Origin: Diaporthe sp. PMI_573
Lineage: Eukaryota > Ascomycota > Sordariomycetes > Diaporthales > Diaporthaceae
Direction: 5' to 3'
Assembly: GCA_021399435.1 (NCBI GenBank)
Contig: JAJTUP010000006.1
Span: forward strand, 682,001 to 746,000
DNA length: 64,000 nt
A program made the position numbers and the translations under genes. Under the pieces are notes generated by a model. That model was not told the origin of the DNA. It saw only the letters and a program-made list of their open reading frames with translations, and searched no databases. Position 1 is the first letter of the stretch. Every line of letters begins with the position of its first letter. Shown piece after piece: positions 61,098 to 64,000 of the stretch.

Positions 61098-64000
61098 ATG
61101 GCGGGAACACCGTTGTCGCCGCTGCGCATGCTCATCTGCGCAGTCTTCCTCTTCACAGCACATGTCTATGCTGCGTCAGCAGTGCTAGGTGTCGACCTGG
61201 GCACCGGATATATCAAAGCCTCCCTGGTCAAGCCAGGAATCCCGCTCGATATCGTCCTGACCAAGGACTCGCGGCGAAAAGAGATCTCGGCTGTCGCTTT
61301 CAAGCGTCCCCAGAATAGCCCCAAGAAGGGCGAATTCCCCGAACGTCTCTACGGCTCTGACGCTGTTGCCCTGTCCGCCCGATTCCCCGGCGATGTCTAC
61401 CCGAACCTCAAGACCCTCCTCGGCCTCCCCGTCGACAGCCCGACTGTCCAGGAGTACGCAGCCCGGCACCCCGCCCTGCAGCTCGAGAGCCACAAGGTCA
61501 AGAATACTGCCGCATTCAAGAGCAAGGATGCATTCACACCAGAGGAGCAGGCGTGGCTGGTAGAGGAACTACTGGCCATGGAGCTGCAGAGCATCCAGAA
61601 GAATGCCGAGAACATGGCGGGCCCCGGAACCTCCGTTCGCTCGGTCGTCCTCACAGTCCCAGCATTCTATACGGTCGAAGAGAAGCGAGCTGTGGAGACG
61701 GCCGTTGAGCTGGCTGGTATGAAGGTCCTGTCCCTGATCAGCGACGGGTTGGCCGTTGGTGTGAACTACGCGTCCAGCCGGACCTTCCCCAACATCAACG
61801 AGGGTGGGAAACCGGAGCACCACATGGTCTTTGACATGGGCGCAGGATCCACCAAGGCGACCATCCTCAAGATGCAGGGCCGTTCTGTTAAGGATGTCGG
61901 CAAGTTCAACAAGACGGTCCAAGAGGTCCTTGTTCTGGGCAGTGGTTGGGATCGATCCCTTGGTGGCGACGCCCTAAATGCAGTCATTGTGGACGACATG
62001 GTTGAGAAGTTTGTCGAATCCCCCGGCGCCAAGAAGGTTGGAGCAACAGTCGAGGGCGTCAAGGCACATGGCAGGGCGATCGCCAAGCTTTCAAAGGACG
62101 CCGAGCGATTGCGACACGTCCTCAGTGCCAACCAGAACACTCAGGCTAGCTTCGAGGGCCTGTACGAGGACGTTGATTTCAAGTACAAGATCGCACGTGC
62201 GGACTTCGAGGCCATGGCCGAGGCGCATGCCTCCAGAGTTGGCGCTGCGATCCAGGGCGCCCTCGACATGGCAAACCTCAAGGTCGAGGATCTTGATTCG
62301 GTCATTGTCCACGGTGGAGCTACGAGAACGCCGTTCGTGCAGAAACAGCTGGAGAAGGTGTTTGGAACTGGCGACAAGATTCGCAGCAACGTCAACTCTG
62401 ATGAATCCGCCGTCTTTGGTGCCGGTCTACGTGCAGCCGAGCTCAGCCCTAGCTTCCGCGTTAAGGAGATCAGGATTTCTGATGGCGCTGCCTATCCTGC
62501 TGGTATCAAGTGGGTCGACGACAAGGGCAAGGCTCGTCACCAGCGTCTCTGGACTACGACCTCCCACCTCGGCGCAACAGAAAAGGAAGTCACCTTCAAC
62601 AACAAGGATGACTTTTCTGTTGAGTTTTATCAGGAAACTCCAGCCCTGGCATCTGATGTTACACCAGGTGTTGAGGAGAAGACCACCAAGACATTCAACA
62701 CCAAGAACCTGACCGAGACTGTGGCTTTGATGAAGGAGAAGTATTCTTGCGAGCCCAGCGACGTCCAGTTCAAGTTTGGTGTACGTCTCTCCGGCGAAAA
62801 TGGTGAGGTCGAGGTCACCAAGGCATTTGTTGAGTGTGAGGCCGAGGTCGTGGAGAAGGAAAGCTTGATTGATGGAGTTAAGAACATGTTCGGATTTGGA
62901 AAGAAGGATGAGCAAAAGCCCCTTGCCGATGGCGAGTCTTCCGAATCTGCGGAGGATGCCGAGTCTTCCAGCTCGACCACATCGACCGACACTACTGAAG
63001 CGACGGCGTCCACCAGCTCGACCACCTCCTCCGCCACGACCACGGAGGCCGCTGAGGCCAAGGAAGGCAAGAAGACTAAGAAGATTGTCTCCGTTCCAGT
63101 CAAGTTTGAGCTTGAGAAGTCAGGCAGTGCACAACTCGACAAGCTTGATATCCTGCAATCCAAGGACCGCCTGAAGGCCTTTGAGCAATCCGACAAATCC
63201 CGTCGGCAGCGTGAAGAAGCCCTGAACCAGCTCGAGGGCTTCACCTACAAGATCCGGGACCTGCTCGAAAGCGAGTCATTCATCGCCGCGTCTACCGAGA
63301 AGGAGCGGAAAGCACTCGAGCAGAAGGGCAGTGAAGCCAGTGACTGGCTTTACGGTGACGGTGCGGACGCCTCCAAAGATGAGCTGAAGAAGCGAATCAA
63401 GGAGCTCCAGGACATCGTAACGCCCATTCAGAACCGCATTGAGGAGGCTACCGAGAGGCCGCAGCTTCTGGAGGGCCTTAAGAAAGCTCTCAAGCAGACC
63501 GATGACTTCGTGAAGGATATCAAGCAGAAGATCGCAGAGGCAGAGGCTTGGTCATCGTCACAATCAGCATCGGCTACAGCCTCTTCTGAGTCTTCTACTG
63601 TCACAGCGGCGCCATCTGACGACTTCGCGGATCTGGAAGACGACTCGACGACTTCGACCACCAAGTCTCCCACCATGGAAGATGTCACCAAGGATCGAGG
63701 TCCGGTGCCTCCACTGTATACTCTCGAGGACCTCAAGGAGACCGAGGACCTGTTCGCCAAGATCACAGCCTGGCTGGAGAAGAAGGAGCCTGCTCAAGAG
63801 AAGCTCGGTGCCACGGATGATCCCGTCCTTACTGTCAAGTCACTCAAGGAGTGGCGTGAGAAGCTCGACAAGGCGGGACAGGACCTGGCCCTGAAGAGCG
63901 TGAACAACTTCAAGAAGAAGAAGTCCAGCTCGTCAAAGACCAAGAAGGCCAAGGCGACCAAGTCCAAGGCCACACCGGGCTCTGAGCAGACAATCGAGAT
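61098..64000 (+). CDS. LHS1: ER-lumenal Hsp70-family chaperone, Lhs1/HYOU1 type (3' end cut by window)
   Basis: An ER chaperone of the Hsp110/Grp170 branch; in yeast Lhs1 acts as nucleotide exchange factor for BiP/Kar2 and helps protein import and folding. Seen here are 967 codons with no stop, so the C-terminus and any ER-retention signal lie beyond the window. A signal peptide is visible at about residues 1-26 (LICAVFLFTAHVYAASA). The ATPase domain starts with LGVDLGTGYIKASL and has FDMGAGSTKATI (phosphate 2 loop) and VIVHGGATRTPFVQ (adenosine loop). A beta-sandwich region follows, interrupted by an acidic/Ser-Thr loop (about 610-665), then a long helical C-terminal part rich in Lys/Glu, and Lys-rich low complexity near the edge (KKKKSSSSKTKKAK). 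No introns are seen. The length fits fungal Lhs1 of about 1000 residues. Confidence 0.95.
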   Translation, partial: MAGTPLSPLRMLICAVFLFTAHVYAASAVLGVDLGTGYIKASLVKPGIPLDIVLTKDSRRKEISAVAFKRPQNSPKKGEFPERLYGSDAVALSARFPGDVYPNLKTLLGLPVDSPTVQEYAARHPALQLESHKVKNTAAFKSKDAFTPEEQAWLVEELLAMELQSIQKNAENMAGPGTSVRSVVLTVPAFYTVEEKRAVETAVELAGMKVLSLISDGLAVGVNYASSRTFPNINEGGKPEHHMVFDMGAGSTKATILKMQGRSVKDVGKFNKTVQEVLVLGSGWDRSLGGDALNAVIVDDMVEKFVESPGAKKVGATVEGVKAHGRAIAKLSKDAERLRHVLSANQNTQASFEGLYEDVDFKYKIARADFEAMAEAHASRVGAAIQGALDMANLKVEDLDSVIVHGGATRTPFVQKQLEKVFGTGDKIRSNVNSDESAVFGAGLRAAELSPSFRVKEIRISDGAAYPAGIKWVDDKGKARHQRLWTTTSHLGATEKEVTFNNKDDFSVEFYQETPALASDVTPGVEEKTTKTFNTKNLTETVALMKEKYSCEPSDVQFKFGVRLSGENGEVEVTKAFVECEAEVVEKESLIDGVKNMFGFGKKDEQKPLADGESSESAEDAESSSSTTSTDTTEATASTSSTTSSATTTEAAEAKEGKKTKKIVSVPVKFELEKSGSAQLDKLDILQSKDRLKAFEQSDKSRRQREEALNQLEGFTYKIRDLLESESFIAASTEKERKALEQKGSEASDWLYGDGADASKDELKKRIKELQDIVTPIQNRIEEATERPQLLEGLKKALKQTDDFVKDIKQKIAEAEAWSSSQSASATASSESSTVTAAPSDDFADLEDDSTTSTTKSPTMEDVTKDRGPVPPLYTLEDLKETEDLFAKITAWLEKKEPAQEKLGATDDPVLTVKSLKEWREKLDKAGQDLALKSVNNFKKKKSSSSKTKKAKATKSKATPGSEQTIE

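Overview
The window is nuclear DNA from a filamentous ascomycete, most likely a sordariomycete-like member of Pezizomycotina. The evidence is compact genes, short introns of about 50-190 bp with GT(A/G)xGx donors and CTAAC/CTGAC-type branch sites, mitochondrial and secretory leaders, and typical fungal families: GH35, GH12, GH81, P450s, small cysteine-rich secreted proteins, an Lhs1-type ER chaperone and alpha-tubulin with seven exons. Species cannot be named from the sequence. I re-joined exons by hand; in every multi-exon model given as a CDS, apart from the coiled-coil gene with a frame break, the coding length is a multiple of three.

Layout. 1-8.5 kb: a D-lactate dehydrogenase (cytochrome) (+), a three-exon protein of unknown function (+) and a secreted GH35 beta-galactosidase (-). 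10-15 kb: a small glyoxalase-fold protein, a D-2-hydroxyacid dehydrogenase with a likely mitochondrial leader, and an unrecognised Cys/basic protein. 15-22.5 kb: two small secreted cysteine-rich proteins flank three minus-strand metabolic genes (carboxymuconolactone-decarboxylase-like, 3-hydroxyisobutyrate-dehydrogenase-like, metallo-beta-lactamase lactonase-like). 23.8-26.7 kb: the splicing G-patch factor Ntr1/TFIP11. 27-31.5 kb: a decayed GH81 glucanase, then a P450 and an SDR facing each other. 32.5-35.5 kb: an XMAP215/Stu2 TOG protein. 37-39 kb: a second P450. 39.6-41.6 kb: a decayed LIS1/PAC1 WD40 relic beside a gelsolin/severin. 43-46.4 kb: a RING protein and a GH12 endoglucanase on a repeat-rich stalk. 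47-53.5 kb: a broken SRPK-like kinase, a divergent intronless eIF5A and alpha-tubulin. 55-60 kb: a decayed unknown gene, a bacterial-type alkylsulfatase and a coiled-coil gene with a homopolymer frame break. 61.1 kb to the end: ER Hsp70 Lhs1, cut by the window edge.

The window mixes housekeeping genes (splicing, cytoskeleton, ER folding, translation) with accessory genes for plant cell-wall attack, secreted peptides and small-molecule oxidation, and carries four decayed genes among them. I found no CRISPR array, insertion sequence, rRNA or convincing tRNA. The items most worth a second look are the two-module secreted protein with a dibasic linker, the six-cysteine mini-peptide, the eIF5A paralogue with an altered hypusine loop, the LIS1 relic with a 13-bp repeat expanded inside it, the kinase that has lost part of its N-lobe, and the three-gene catabolic group at 16.9-20.6 kb.
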